20,128 bases of DNA from Methanobacteriota archaeon (GCA_030637925.1 DAOWFR010000040.1:1-20128); one strand, 5' to 3'; positions 1 through 8,710 are shown, numbered from the stretch's first letter. Made by a program: numbers and translations. The notes: a model not told the origin generated them from the sequence alone.

Positions 1-856
1 AGAATATAGCGGAAGTAACAAACACCTCTAAGATGGCTGCTATGAACAGGATGCCTAAACTTAATAAAAGCAGGTCTGCAGAATCTAATAGTATATGCTC
101 AAACTTGGTTGTTCCAAAATCATGCTTTATAATTGCTATGCCTATGATTCCTCCTGCAAGCCCGCCTACAAAGTAAGCCAGGATTTCTGGTATCCCATGA
201 ATAGAATACCTTAATAAGCCTAGGCTGATGACCTGAAAGTAGTGTGCTATTTTGTCAAAACCAATAAGCTGGGCTGCTCTGGCAAGCTCGCTTCTCATAA
301 AGTTACCAATGGCTGTGCCTATAACAGAAGCATTCCACATAAGGATAAAGACAGCTCCTGAGCCATAAACAAAAGAAAAGAGTATGCAGAAAATAAGCAC
401 TTTTATGTTATTAAGAAATATTTTTGAGAAAAAAGCCATGTTAGCACCAAAACTAAGATGGGCAGTTACTCTACTATTAATAGCATTTATTGTAGTTGTT
501 TGTGTTTGAAAAAGAGTGTTAACTGTACTTGAGGATAAAATAACATACCAGAAAGCAAACATAATAGTAGCCCCCACAAAGAGGTATACAAAGGCTTTAA
601 GGGCTTTAGCATGCTCTTTAAGCAACCATTTTTCTTCCTTTCCTTCAAGGTCTTTTTCCTCTTCCATCCTGATAGTATTATATATTAAGGGAAGAGCAGC
701 CATGGATGTTAAAAATACCATTATCAGGCTTGCCTGTGATTTAAAAATCCAAAGGCTTAGAAAAATAGATACACTGCAAAAAACTGCTCCGAGTAAGAGA
801 AGTCTAGAAGGCCTTTGCTCTGCCTTAAAAGGGGTTATCAAAGATTCAAGGACCAT
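1..856 (-). CDS. SpoIIM-family (stage II sporulation protein M-like) membrane protein, 3' end outside window
   Basis: This reading frame is open from an ATG at 856 to the window edge, giving 285 residues with no stop seen. Hydrophobic segments are at about residues 19-38, 43-59, 88-108, 152-174, 208-243 and 259-282. The stretch NNIKVLIFCILFSFVYGSG followed by WNASVIGTAIG and, at 220-238, HGIPEILAYFVGGLAGG matches the SpoIIM/DUF95 hallmark in which a conserved H-G-hydrophobic-P/x-E segment precedes a glycine-rich membrane helix. In bacteria SpoIIM belongs to the peptidoglycan-degrading engulfment machinery; archaeal members are common and their job is unknown, so the name is homology only. The start is supported by a TATA-like TTTATAAA on the minus strand at about 881-888, roughly 24 nt upstream. 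It is divergent from aIF2-beta and shares a 127-nt intergenic region with it. Confidence 0.8.
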   Translation of the reverse strand, partial: MVLESLITPFKAEQRPSRLLLLGAVFCSVSIFLSLWIFKSQASLIMVFLTSMAALPLIYNTIRMEEEKDLEGKEEKWLLKEHAKALKAFVYLFVGATIMFAFWYVILSSSTVNTLFQTQTTTINAINSRVTAHLSFGANMAFFSKIFLNNIKVLIFCILFSFVYGSGAVFILMWNASVIGTAIGNFMRSELARAAQLIGFDKIAHYFQVISLGLLRYSIHGIPEILAYFVGGLAGGIIGIAIIKHDFGTTKFEHILLDSADLLLLSLGILFIAAILEVFVTSAIF

Positions 857-879
857 GCTTTTGTTCTCGTGTTTTCTTC

Positions 880-958
880 TTTATAAACCTTTTGGAAGAA
901 GAAATATCTTCTTTCTTAGAATTTTTATTTATGAGAATAAAACAAAGACTTTATAAAA
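880..958. promoter_or_regulatory. Divergent TATA boxes for the SpoIIM-like gene (-) and aIF2-beta (+)
   Basis: On the plus strand TTATAAAA at 951-958 ends 25 nt before the aIF2-beta ATG at 984. On the minus strand GGTTTATAAAG (880-889 region) lies about 24 nt before the ATG at 856. Both spacings place transcription at or next to the start codon, so leaderless messages are expected. Nothing resembling a Shine-Dalgarno motif precedes either ATG. Confidence 0.6.
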
Positions 959-983
959 TAATAATTTTTCCTTTAAAAGAAAA

Positions 984-1394
984 ATGGATGATTACAAGGA
1001 GCTACTTGAACGAGGAAAAAAGGCTTTGCCTGAAACAACTAAAACTAGCGAGAGATTTATCATCCCAAAGATTAGAGGGCATATTCAGGGTAACAAGACT
1101 ATTCTTAGCAACTTTATTCAGCTTGCCCAGCGCCTTGGCAGAAAACCAGAGCACATGTTAAAATATGTTTTAAAAGAGCTAGCCACACCTGGTGAGATAA
1201 AGAAGCACTTTGTCTTGCTAGGAACAAAGGTGCCTGCCAGCAGGATTAATGAGAAGATTCAGAAATACGCAGATACTTTTGTTATTTGCAGAGAGTGTGG
1301 CAAGCCAGACACCAAGATGACCAAGGAAGGAAATATTTATTTTATTAAGTGCCAGGCTTGTGGTGCAAGGTATTCTGTTTATTCAAAGATTTAG
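984..1394 (+). CDS. eif2b: Translation initiation factor aIF2 subunit beta
   Basis: This is the beta subunit of the heterotrimeric archaeal aIF2, which brings initiator Met-tRNA to the small ribosomal subunit. The 136 residues cover the whole archaeal form: a short N-terminal helix (about 1-25), the central alpha/beta domain (about 25-95; FIIPKIRGHIQGNKT is the conserved core, and KPEHMLKYVLKEL follows) and a C-terminal zinc ribbon with C102-x2-C105 (CRECGKPDT) and C123-x2-C126 (CQACGARY). Length equals the family norm, so the gene is complete. The ATG at 984 is 25 nt after a TATA box, favouring a leaderless start. Its stop codon interlocks with that of the convergent gene downstream (4-nt overlap, TTAG). 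Confidence 0.97.
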   Translation: MDDYKELLERGKKALPETTKTSERFIIPKIRGHIQGNKTILSNFIQLAQRLGRKPEHMLKYVLKELATPGEIKKHFVLLGTKVPASRINEKIQKYADTFVICRECGKPDTKMTKEGNIYFIKCQACGARYSVYSKI

Positions 1395-1906
1395 GTTGAT
1401 GTTTTGTGGTATTTTTCTATTCCTTTCTGTAATCTAAGAATGTGTTGGGGCCTTATGAAAAAACTTCCTTTTGTTGTAGCATCTGCAGGATAAGTTATTT
1501 TTAAGAACTTTTTTTTCTTGTCTTGTTCTGGAAGCCCATAAACCCGTTCCTTAAGATTAGAGAAGATTATTATTTTTAATTCTGCTTTTTTTAGATCAAC
1601 TTCTCTTTTCACAAGACAATCACATGAAACCGGGTCTCTTGGATTTGATTTTATTATTTTAATTAATTCTGTAAGATTTAATTTTAAAAAGTTATCAGGA
1701 GATACCTTTAGGGTAAGATAACCGGATGGAGGATTATAACTAAGCTCTAATCTCTGTTTTGCTATTGGGCCCCGACCACATTTTTTATAAGCATTTTCTA
1801 ATTTTTCTTTTATACTTCTTGCTGATGACTTGTAATTATATTTTTCAGGATGATAATGTACTAATATTTCCAGAGGTGGTAATGTCTCTTCTAATTTACT
1901 CATCAT
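1391..1906 (-). CDS. Hypothetical protein, unrecognised
   Basis: I do not recognise this 171-residue protein. It is charged and lysine-rich with no membrane segment, signal peptide or clear catalytic motif. Only three cysteines occur (in KKCGRG at about 43 and in SCDC at about 94), so a zinc site is not evident. The alternation of short hydrophobic strands (YLTLKVS, AELKIIIF, KFLKITYP) with helical charged stretches suggests a compact alpha/beta fold. Two in-frame ATGs (1906 and 1903) compete as start. A minus-strand TATA-like ATTTAAATA at 1937-1945 lies about 30 nt upstream, so it looks transcribed in its own right. Codon use resembles its neighbours. The stop overlaps the aIF2-beta stop by 4 nt. 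A real gene is likely; function unknown. Confidence 0.7.
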   Translation of the reverse strand: MMSKLEETLPPLEILVHYHPEKYNYKSSARSIKEKLENAYKKCGRGPIAKQRLELSYNPPSGYLTLKVSPDNFLKLNLTELIKIIKSNPRDPVSCDCLVKREVDLKKAELKIIIFSNLKERVYGLPEQDKKKKFLKITYPADATTKGSFFIRPQHILRLQKGIEKYHKTST

Positions 1907-2018
1907 TATCGCGAGGGTAAGTGAAGGCAGAACTATTATTTAAATCTTTCTCTTCATCACTATTAATCAATGGTAAACTAATTTTTTATGTTGTTCTTTC
2001 TTCTCTTATTAATATAAC

Positions 2019-2297
2019 ATGAAAAGAATTCATTTCTTTGTCTCAGGAGACGTACACGGTGTGTGCTATAGGTATTATGCTGTTAACAAGGCTAGGAAAC
2101 TTGGATTAAAGGGTTTTGTAAGGAATGTTCCTGATGGTAGAGTAGAGGTCTTGGTTGAGGGAGAAGATAACAAAGTTGATGAATTCATGAGTTTCTGCAA
2201 GAAGGATCCTGGGTATTCAAGGGTTGAAAAGCAGGAAGTAAAAGAAGAAAAAGAAATAAAGAGTTCTGGTTTTGATGGTTTTGAAATCAGGCATTAA
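2019..2297 (+). CDS. acyP: Acylphosphatase
   Basis: This small cytosolic hydrolase cleaves carboxyl-phosphate bonds such as those in acetyl phosphate and 1,3-bisphosphoglycerate. The 92 residues match the family length of about 90-100. The signature loop reads GDVHGVCYRYY, with the phosphate-binding arginine at R18 (the common GxVQGVxFR with H for Q and Y for F). The second signature GFVRNVPDGRVEV carries the catalytic asparagine N36. The ferredoxin-like alpha/beta sandwich pattern continues to the C-terminal GFDGFEIRH. The ATG at 2019 follows a TATA-like TTTTTATG at about 1982-1989. The lysine/glutamate-rich insert at 68-82 (EVKEEKEIKSS) is typical of a surface loop. It is convergent with polC, with a 17-nt gap. 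Confidence 0.95.
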   Translation: MKRIHFFVSGDVHGVCYRYYAVNKARKLGLKGFVRNVPDGRVEVLVEGEDNKVDEFMSFCKKDPGYSRVEKQEVKEEKEIKSSGFDGFEIRH

Positions 2298-2314
2298 TCT
2301 AATATTCATTTTAA

Positions 2315-5300
2315 TTATGCGGTTAACCAACTTCCGAGTTCTTGTTGTCTGTCTTTTTCTTTTCCAAAAACACTCTCAACTCTTTGTTTTAAGAGTTCTA
2401 GGCTTTGCCTCATATAAACAGGAACCTTGTACTTCTCTGCTAGTCTTATGCTCAGCTCTAAGTATTTTATTACAAATCCCTCTGACACTGTAAATATTAT
2501 TTTCCCACCACACTCAGAACACTTGCCAATTAAAGGAGGTCTCCTGAACTTCTCATTACAATCAACACACCTGAATTCTTGTTGTGAGAACTTTCTAAGA
2601 TTGCCTTTGGTATCCTTCATAAAGTGCTTGTCTATAACCAACCTTGCAACATCAGTTGTATCAACAGCCCTTATCTTCTCTGCTAATTCCATTTGGCCTT
2701 TTAATTTCCCTTCCATGCTTGGAATAAGCTTATAAGCTGAGCAGAGTACGCCTTGATTAATATCTTGTGTGTCATGAGTGAATCCTATCTCCTTATACTG
2801 TAGAGACGTTCCTAGTACATGTCTTACTTGCTTTATCTTCACTTCCCAAGGCATCTTGTATTGTCTGCATCCCTGATAAAATTCAAGAGGATACTTTGTT
2901 ACAACATCCATGTTAAAAACCATGTCATCAACTTCTGAGGGATTAAGAAAATATGTTAATACAAGAGGGGCGTCCATGGTACTGCCTCTGCTCCCAGGCA
3001 AGTACTTTTTTGAAAAGTTAAGCAGGGCATCCAGTAAGAGAAGCAAGCAGCCTTCATCACCATCACAGTCTCTTCTCATGGCTGCGTGCACATAGGGATG
3101 AGCTACAAAGCCTTGTGTTTCTGAAAAACCTATAATCCTGCATAGAATCCCTGCTGATGTATGCGGCGCAAGTCCTATAACTAATTGACCTATAAGCTCT
3201 TTTTTTGTTTTCAAATTATAGTATGGTTTTAAACCATAAAATTTTTCTAATAATTCATCCACAAAACAAGCTATTCTAAACAAGACCTCGTCAGCAGGTT
3301 CTTCTGGAGAAACACGGCTACAAGGCAGAAGAATGTCCTGGGGTTTTAACTCAACAAGCTGGTCATCAGATTCTAGTTCAGCTCCTTTAATATCCTGTGT
3401 GTATCCTAGTTCTCTTAGTTTCTCAACACCTACCCCTATTTCTCCTGGTTTAAAATGAGTAAGGGGTATTTCAGAGCAGTCATATCTTGTTGTGCCATCC
3501 TTATTAACATATATTTTGTGCTTTGCTCTTAGGATTCCTTTAATCAGGTGTTCTGGTATGTGCTCCTTATTGCTGGTGCCTCTTACTCCTTTGATTAGGT
3601 CAGGGAAAATGTTTGTTCCTATCTTTTTAAGAAGAAAGGGGAAGCTCTCCTTTATTTTGAAGGTTATTGTCTTATAAAGGATTGGTTCATGAGGGCAGTC
3701 TTTTACTAACCCGCACTCTTTGCAAAAACGCATCTTCTCAGCTGGTTTGTCACAAAATTCACATATGCTGAAAACTGTTTCTCTACGGCAACGCTTACAA
3801 TAGTATGGAGCAAACTGGGCTGTCACAATCCCTTTTTCAAGAGCTGCTTGAAAGGCTCTGAATTTCCCTCCTTCCTTTCCCACAGGGAACAGAACATGAG
3901 GGCTTCCTGTTAGTTTTCTCATCTTTGCCTTCTCAGGCCTGCCCATTCTTGCTCCTATAAAAGTGCCACATTTGTCCCTTATTGATAGAGCAGTAAGTTT
4001 GTTTATTAATTCAAGCGTTGTTCTGCTCTTTTCTTTTTTGTGCTTTGTCTGGTTAATATGGTCCTCTAAAAGATCTTGTTTCTTTTTGAGATCCCCTTTA
4101 TCCTCAACCCCAAGGTTTCCTAGCAGCGCCTTTGCAACTTCCTTTTCTATAACAACATATTCGTTGTTAATAAATGAATGAGGTAGACCTATTATTTCTA
4201 GAAATCTTTTTTCTTCACTTTTTGGAATTATTATTCTTATATCATCCTTTTCTCTTGTAAGTTCTGCTTTTTCTATAAGCCACTTAACTAAGCTTATAAG
4301 CTGAGAAGGAGTAATGCTGTTCCAGTAAAATATGTGATGGGGGTGAATATCAATGCTTAGACGCTCGCTCAGTTGGCGAGCTGCACTAAAAGAAATCTTG
4401 GTTGTTAAGGGCTTCTTAAATAAAAAAGATAGTTTTTCCCCACTAATATCAACTAACTCAGTAAGCTTCTCAAGATCAAAGGTTCCAAACAGTTTGATAC
4501 ATGCTCTTTCAAGTTCAAGAACCCATTCTTCAGGCACATAACCTGCTGGAATAAGAGGGTGCGCTCTGTCAAAGAAGTCTCCATAATTGACCAGAACATC
4601 ACCAAGATAAAGTATTTCATCAATGTTGTTCCTGAGTTCCTTGGCTTGTTTTTCTGTTTCAAGAAAAACCACTGACCCGTCATTTAACTTTACAATAGGC
4701 CCGTCAATAGAATCACAGGAGGTAAAAACCGTGGCTTTTCCAGGCCTTTCAACTTTCAACTGCGTAGCTATTGCAATAAAATCATCTAGTATGCGCATGG
4801 TAGCAGGATGGATGCTTTGTGCAGAATAACCAGAGGTTCTTGAGCGCCCGTATCTTAAACGAAACGCTCCTTTTGCAAGAGGATGACCAAGAACAGGTCT
4901 TCCTGCTACTAAGTCAGAGATATATGTGAAATCTGGCTTTATTTTCTTCTTCTGGTCTGCTTCTTCCTTATCTTTCTTATCACCAACTTCTTCTCTTGCT
5001 CTGACCCTCTTCTGGAGCCCAATGAATTCCTTAAGAAAAGACCAGCGGCTCATGTCCATTTCTTCTCCCCATTCATCCAGTTTAGCCCAAAGCTTAGGTG
5101 CTTTTAAAGGCAAACCTGCACTATAAACAAGACAGTAGCCGCTCCTAATTCTGTTGGTGTTTACACGAGGCAAATCCTTAAGAGTCACATTTGAAATTTC
5201 ATACTTCTCAGAAGGGTCCCCTGATATCTCAACAGGAACGTGCTTTACAAGAAAATCTGCTTCTTCTTTTGAAGGATAATACTGAAGATTAGTAACATAC

Positions 5301-5884
5301 TCATGGTAATTAGATAGTTCTGCATGGCATCGCTGGATTTCCTTTGGTGTAGGGTCGTATTCTACATATCCCATTTTTTTTCGAACATAATCCCCTATTA
5401 AGATGCATACTGCAGATGCTGTCCCGCCTGCTGCTCTTACAGGACCAGAAAAATACATACAAAAATACTCGCCTTTCCCATCATTCCTTGGTTTTAATTC
5501 TAGTTTTGTAAATCCTTCAAGAGGAGCTGACACCGCCCCCAAAGTAACATAGGCAAAGCCTGTTCTTATACCAACTTCCATGGCTTCTTTCTTATCCTTG
5601 AATTTGCAAAACTTTTCCTGTGCTACTTCCAAGGCAATCTGAAAGGCAACCCTCCAGTCAAGCACGCCATATTTTTTTTCTAATTCACCAATCCTTTTTA
5701 TAGCACCAGGGCCTTGTAGTTGGGGAGCAACAACACTTATTAAACCAATTACTCTTTGTGCAAGGTTTTTTGCCAGAACAATCTCTGGCTTTGTGTGAGG
5801 GTCATAGCCTTTGTTTCGTGCCTTGGAGGCTAGTTTATAAGCAGCAAAGGTTTCTCTTTCCAGTTCCTCAAAGTATTTTTTCAT
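2315..5884 (-). CDS. polC: DNA polymerase D large subunit DP2
   Basis: DP2 is the catalytic polymerase subunit of PolD, the archaea-specific replicative polymerase with a double-psi beta-barrel core like that of RNA polymerase. At 1189 residues it is close to the usual 1100-1270 without inteins, and no intein interrupts it. The catalytic motif RRDCDGDEG gives D939 and D941, the pair corresponding to the metal-binding aspartates of Pyrococcus DP2. A zinc module lies at C696/C699/C708/C711 with C721/C724/C730 following, and a C-terminal zinc ribbon at C1106/C1109/C1122/C1125, the region that contacts DP1. The N-terminal half contains the conserved FSGPVRAAGGTASA and LVAGRPVLGHPLAKGAFRLRYGRSR segments (quoted in part). 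The start at 5884 overlaps the end of polB by 17 nt, so translation is probably coupled. The tail ends GSWLTA, with no obvious PIP-box. Confidence 0.97.
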   Translation of the reverse strand: MKKYFEELERETFAAYKLASKARNKGYDPHTKPEIVLAKNLAQRVIGLISVVAPQLQGPGAIKRIGELEKKYGVLDWRVAFQIALEVAQEKFCKFKDKKEAMEVGIRTGFAYVTLGAVSAPLEGFTKLELKPRNDGKGEYFCMYFSGPVRAAGGTASAVCILIGDYVRKKMGYVEYDPTPKEIQRCHAELSNYHEYVTNLQYYPSKEEADFLVKHVPVEISGDPSEKYEISNVTLKDLPRVNTNRIRSGYCLVYSAGLPLKAPKLWAKLDEWGEEMDMSRWSFLKEFIGLQKRVRAREEVGDKKDKEEADQKKKIKPDFTYISDLVAGRPVLGHPLAKGAFRLRYGRSRTSGYSAQSIHPATMRILDDFIAIATQLKVERPGKATVFTSCDSIDGPIVKLNDGSVVFLETEKQAKELRNNIDEILYLGDVLVNYGDFFDRAHPLIPAGYVPEEWVLELERACIKLFGTFDLEKLTELVDISGEKLSFLFKKPLTTKISFSAARQLSERLSIDIHPHHIFYWNSITPSQLISLVKWLIEKAELTREKDDIRIIIPKSEEKRFLEIIGLPHSFINNEYVVIEKEVAKALLGNLGVEDKGDLKKKQDLLEDHINQTKHKKEKSRTTLELINKLTALSIRDKCGTFIGARMGRPEKAKMRKLTGSPHVLFPVGKEGGKFRAFQAALEKGIVTAQFAPYYCKRCRRETVFSICEFCDKPAEKMRFCKECGLVKDCPHEPILYKTITFKIKESFPFLLKKIGTNIFPDLIKGVRGTSNKEHIPEHLIKGILRAKHKIYVNKDGTTRYDCSEIPLTHFKPGEIGVGVEKLRELGYTQDIKGAELESDDQLVELKPQDILLPCSRVSPEEPADEVLFRIACFVDELLEKFYGLKPYYNLKTKKELIGQLVIGLAPHTSAGILCRIIGFSETQGFVAHPYVHAAMRRDCDGDEGCLLLLLDALLNFSKKYLPGSRGSTMDAPLVLTYFLNPSEVDDMVFNMDVVTKYPLEFYQGCRQYKMPWEVKIKQVRHVLGTSLQYKEIGFTHDTQDINQGVLCSAYKLIPSMEGKLKGQMELAEKIRAVDTTDVARLVIDKHFMKDTKGNLRKFSQQEFRCVDCNEKFRRPPLIGKCSECGGKIIFTVSEGFVIKYLELSIRLAEKYKVPVYMRQSLELLKQRVESVFGKEKDRQQELGSWLTA

Positions 5885-7337
5885 TCTTAAGTTCTGGTTT
5901 TTCTTCTTTCAAGAAATTAATTATCTTAACCTCTCTTGTCTTAAGATTAATAATGGGAACCTTGGCTGGTTGGGGTTCAAGCCCTCTCTTTTCCATGTCT
6001 TCTGTCAATCCTGTCCAGCATGAACAATTAAGCAAGGTTATGTTCTTATAATTACTAACACTCAACCGGTGAATGTGTCCTGTGATAAAGAAATCAGGGC
6101 TCTTGTTTATGATTAAAGGGTCAGAATCTGGGTTAGGCACATAGAGATTTGAGGTGTGTGTGGGCGCGAGGTGTCTTCTTTGAAGTAAGAATTTCATTAT
6201 TAGATCTGGTCTTTTCTGGCCGCCTCTTGCTCTTATATTTTCAACATTATCAGCATAATAGATTAAGGAATAACCATGGTATAATAAGAAGTCAAATCCT
6301 GGAAAATCTTTGGTTGCGCCAATATTGATGTAGGCAGGATTACTCAGGAGAAGCACATTGGGAAGGCTTTGCAGACTCTCAGTATATTTATGAAGTAAGG
6401 GTGGTTGTGGTTCTGAGAGTCTTCCTATGTCATGATTCCCAGGGCAAATAATAATATTTATGTTTTTAGGGATTTTTTTGAGGTGCTCTGTAAATAAATC
6501 ATACTGCTCTTTTATGTCTTTTATCTCCAAGTTCTTCTCTTGACCAGGATAAATACCAACCCCTTCAACCAAATCACCAATAATTATCAAATGTTTTACT
6601 TTAGATGCAATTTCTCTCTGCTCTTCACTTCCTTTTCTCTGATTTATCCATTCAATAAAATCATTAAATTCTTTTTTTAGAAAGGCTTTAGAGCCAAAAT
6701 GTGGGTCCCCAACTATTGCCACACACTCCTCTTCAGGACCTTTCTTTAACTCTTTTAAAAAAGGGATGTCGGGTATGAAAATCTGGTTAGAAAAAACAAA
6801 ACTCCCCGCCACAACCCCTTCAACACCTATGAGTTCATCAAGAACTATCTCTTTAGCAAGCTCAAAGATTTCTTTTTTCTTGTTACTAATAATTATGTTG
6901 ATTTTTCCTGACGGATCTTCCAGGGTTAAGATGATGTTGTTATTTTTGGTGATTCTTTTGTCAAATACCAACCCAATAATTGCAATAGTTTCCCTGTGTT
7001 TCATATTTTTGAGCCGATTTATACTGGTTACTCTTTGTAACTCTTGTCTTTGCCTTAGAAAAGATGATAAAAGTTCAAATCTCTTATTAAAATAAGACAC
7101 AAAGTCATTAACTGTTATTTTTCCGGGTTTTTGATTATAAGAGAACAAAACCTTAACTTTAGTGGTGCTTTCCTCTTCTAATAAACCTATTTTTCTGAGG
7201 AAGACTTTATTAATAATAACTCCTGCTTTCAAGTACTTGTTCTTAATTTGTGAGAGTTTCTCTAAGAGCACAGGATCTTTTGTTATCTCAGGACTTAATA
7301 AAATTCCTTTTTCCAAAAAAGAGGTTGTTACGTTCAT
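5868..7337 (-). CDS. polB: DNA polymerase D small subunit DP1 (3'-5' exonuclease)
   Basis: DP1 is the proofreading subunit of PolD, an Mre11-like metal-dependent exonuclease that also anchors DP2. The 489 residues contain an OB-fold at about 114-195 (RETIAIIGLVFDKR then LTLEDPSGKINIII) and a calcineurin-type phosphodiesterase domain at about 204-445. All metal-site motifs are present: GDPHFG (D211, H213), GDLVEG (D255), GNHD (N301, H302), YHG (H354) and GHIH (H421, H423). Catalytic activity is therefore expected, unlike the inactive small subunits of eukaryotic polymerases. The protein is shorter at its N-terminus than some euryarchaeal DP1s, which carry a longer disordered region. It sits 32 nt after orc1/cdc6 and overlaps polC by 17 nt, so cdc6-polB-polC is probably one transcription unit. 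Confidence 0.97.
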   Translation of the reverse strand: MNVTTSFLEKGILLSPEITKDPVLLEKLSQIKNKYLKAGVIINKVFLRKIGLLEEESTTKVKVLFSYNQKPGKITVNDFVSYFNKRFELLSSFLRQRQELQRVTSINRLKNMKHRETIAIIGLVFDKRITKNNNIILTLEDPSGKINIIISNKKKEIFELAKEIVLDELIGVEGVVAGSFVFSNQIFIPDIPFLKELKKGPEEECVAIVGDPHFGSKAFLKKEFNDFIEWINQRKGSEEQREIASKVKHLIIIGDLVEGVGIYPGQEKNLEIKDIKEQYDLFTEHLKKIPKNINIIICPGNHDIGRLSEPQPPLLHKYTESLQSLPNVLLLSNPAYINIGATKDFPGFDFLLYHGYSLIYYADNVENIRARGGQKRPDLIMKFLLQRRHLAPTHTSNLYVPNPDSDPLIINKSPDFFITGHIHRLSVSNYKNITLLNCSCWTGLTEDMEKRGLEPQPAKVPIINLKTREVKIINFLKEEKPELKNEKIL

Positions 7338-7369
7338 TTTTATAATAAAATATGGGAAAAAACCTGGAT

Positions 7370-8575
7370 TTAGCCGAACAAATCGTCTTCTAGGATTTTT
7401 TTTACTTTTAATTCAATAGAAGTTGGCAGGATAAGGTTAATCTCTCTTGTTCTTCCAAATCTGCCTTTTGATATCACTTTTGCATTTATAATTCCCAACA
7501 TATCGAGCTCTGCAATAATGTCAGATACTCTTCTCTGGGTAAGGGATCTTAACCCAGTTTTATTACATAGCTGCCTGTAAGTATCATAAACATCTCCTGT
7601 CTGGATAAATTTATTTTTTGAGTTATCTTTATTTAGGAGAATTGAATAAAGTGTTGCTTGAAATTGTTTGGGTTGATTCTTCACTATCTCTATTATTCTA
7701 TCCCTCTCTATTGTGTCTTCTGCATCATCAATATCATGTAAAGTTATTTCTTCCTTTCCTTTTCTCTCTGCTATTTCCCCAGCAACCCTTAACAATTCAA
7801 GAGCTCTTCTAGCATCTCCGTGTTCTCTGGCCGCATAAGCAGCGCATTTAGGGATAACCCCTTCTTTAAGTACGCCTTCTTTAAATGCTTCTACTGCTCT
7901 TTTTCTTAAGATACTTTGGAGTTGGACTGCATTGTATGGGGGGAAGATTACTTCTTCTTCACTAAGAGAACTCTTAACCCTAGGATCTAGGTTATTAGAA
8001 AAAATCAAGTCATTGCTTATTCCTACAATGGTTATTTGGGAATTTTTTAGTTCAGAGTTAATTCTTGTAAGATTATAGATTAATTCATCACCTGCTTTTT
8101 TTACAAGCCAATCTATTTCATCAAGAACCAGTATTATTATTCTTTTTTCTTCACCAATGGCTTTAAAGAAGATGTTATAAACTTCCTCTGTTGGCAAACC
8201 CGTGGGTGGTATCTCTTTTCCAAACTCTCTGGCCAACTGGGCTACGAGCCTGTATTCTGTGTCCGCTACTTTTTTTAGCTTACAATTAATGTAAATTATT
8301 TTAAGAGGGATTTTCTTGTTATCAGCAAGCGTGGTCATTTGTTCTGCCACATATCGGACAGACAATGTTTTTCCTGTTCCTGTCTTGCCATATATAAATA
8401 TGTTTGATGGTTTTTCAATTCTTAAAGTAGGAGATAATATGTTTGCTATTTGTGTTATTTGTTCATCTCTGTGATTTATCTCACGAGGTATGTGTACTGC
8501 TTGGAGTACTTTTTTGCTTTTAAATAAGGATTCTTTTTTTAGAAACTTCTCAAATATATTATTAAGTTCTTTCAT
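7370..8575 (-). CDS. cdc6: Orc1/Cdc6 replication initiator ATPase
   Basis: This protein binds origin recognition boxes and loads the MCM helicase. The 401 residues show the AAA+ domain (about 30-270): Walker A GKTGTGKT at 63-70, Walker B LVLDEID with D152/E153, sensor 1 GISND at 185-189 and sensor 2 GDARRALELL at 253-262. The C-terminal winged helix (about 305-395) includes SLTQRRVSDIIAELDMLG and the wing FGRTREINL. Length is standard. The ATG at 8575 is 26 nt after a minus-strand TATA box (TTTATAAA, 8602-8609), and an ORB-like sequence lies between the two, which suggests self-repression. The gene points away from the 650-nt candidate origin, the usual arrangement for cdc6 and its own origin in Archaea. 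It is followed by polB after 32 nt. Confidence 0.97.
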   Translation of the reverse strand: MKELNNIFEKFLKKESLFKSKKVLQAVHIPREINHRDEQITQIANILSPTLRIEKPSNIFIYGKTGTGKTLSVRYVAEQMTTLADNKKIPLKIIYINCKLKKVADTEYRLVAQLAREFGKEIPPTGLPTEEVYNIFFKAIGEEKRIIILVLDEIDWLVKKAGDELIYNLTRINSELKNSQITIVGISNDLIFSNNLDPRVKSSLSEEEVIFPPYNAVQLQSILRKRAVEAFKEGVLKEGVIPKCAAYAAREHGDARRALELLRVAGEIAERKGKEEITLHDIDDAEDTIERDRIIEIVKNQPKQFQATLYSILLNKDNSKNKFIQTGDVYDTYRQLCNKTGLRSLTQRRVSDIIAELDMLGIINAKVISKGRFGRTREINLILPTSIELKVKKILEDDLFG

Positions 8576-8583
8576 AAGGCGAT

Positions 8584-8601
8584 TTCCAGAAGAAACAAAG
8601 G
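8584..8601 (+). promoter_or_regulatory. ORB-like element overlapping the cdc6 promoter
   Basis: The sequence TTCCAGAAGAAACAAAGG matches the archaeal origin recognition box core as I recall it (TTCCAGTGGAAACAAAGGGG) except at two central positions over 18 nt. It sits between the cdc6 TATA box (8602-8609) and the cdc6 start codon (8575). Initiator bound here would cover the transcription start, so autoregulation as well as origin binding is plausible. Confidence 0.65.
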
Positions 8602-8609
8602 TTTATAAA
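8602..8609 (-). promoter_or_regulatory. TATA box of cdc6
   Basis: TTTATAAA lies 26 nt upstream of the cdc6 ATG, implying a leaderless transcript. It abuts the ORB-like site at 8584-8601. Confidence 0.65.
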
Positions 8610-8689
8610 GTTTGTTTTCCTTTGGAATATATTAATAAAAATATATAATTAAATGTATATTGTATGATTAAACACATAATAAAAACCAA

Positions 8690-8710
8690 CCCCCCTTTGT
8701 TTCGTTTGGG
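8690..8710 (-). promoter_or_regulatory. ORB-like element with G-string
   Basis: Read on the minus strand, this is CCCAAACGAAACAAAGGGGGG. It keeps the GAAACAAAGGGG half of the archaeal ORB and ends in a run of six G. The 10-mer GAAACAAAGG is identical to that at 8592-8601 on the opposite strand. CCAAACGAAAC is repeated, inverted, at 9052-9062. Confidence 0.65.

Noticed and set aside
516..956. 146-codon plus-strand frame
   Set aside because: It is antisense to the SpoIIM-like gene, whose minus-strand frame encodes a coherent multi-helix membrane protein with family motifs.
2315..5884. Intein in polC
   Set aside because: Inteins are frequent in this gene, but the 1189 residues read continuously as DP2, and the catalytic DCDGD motif is uninterrupted.
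5868..7337. Possibility that DP1 is an inactive regulatory subunit
   Set aside because: All phosphodiesterase motifs (D211, H213, D255, N301, H302, H354, H421, H423) are present.
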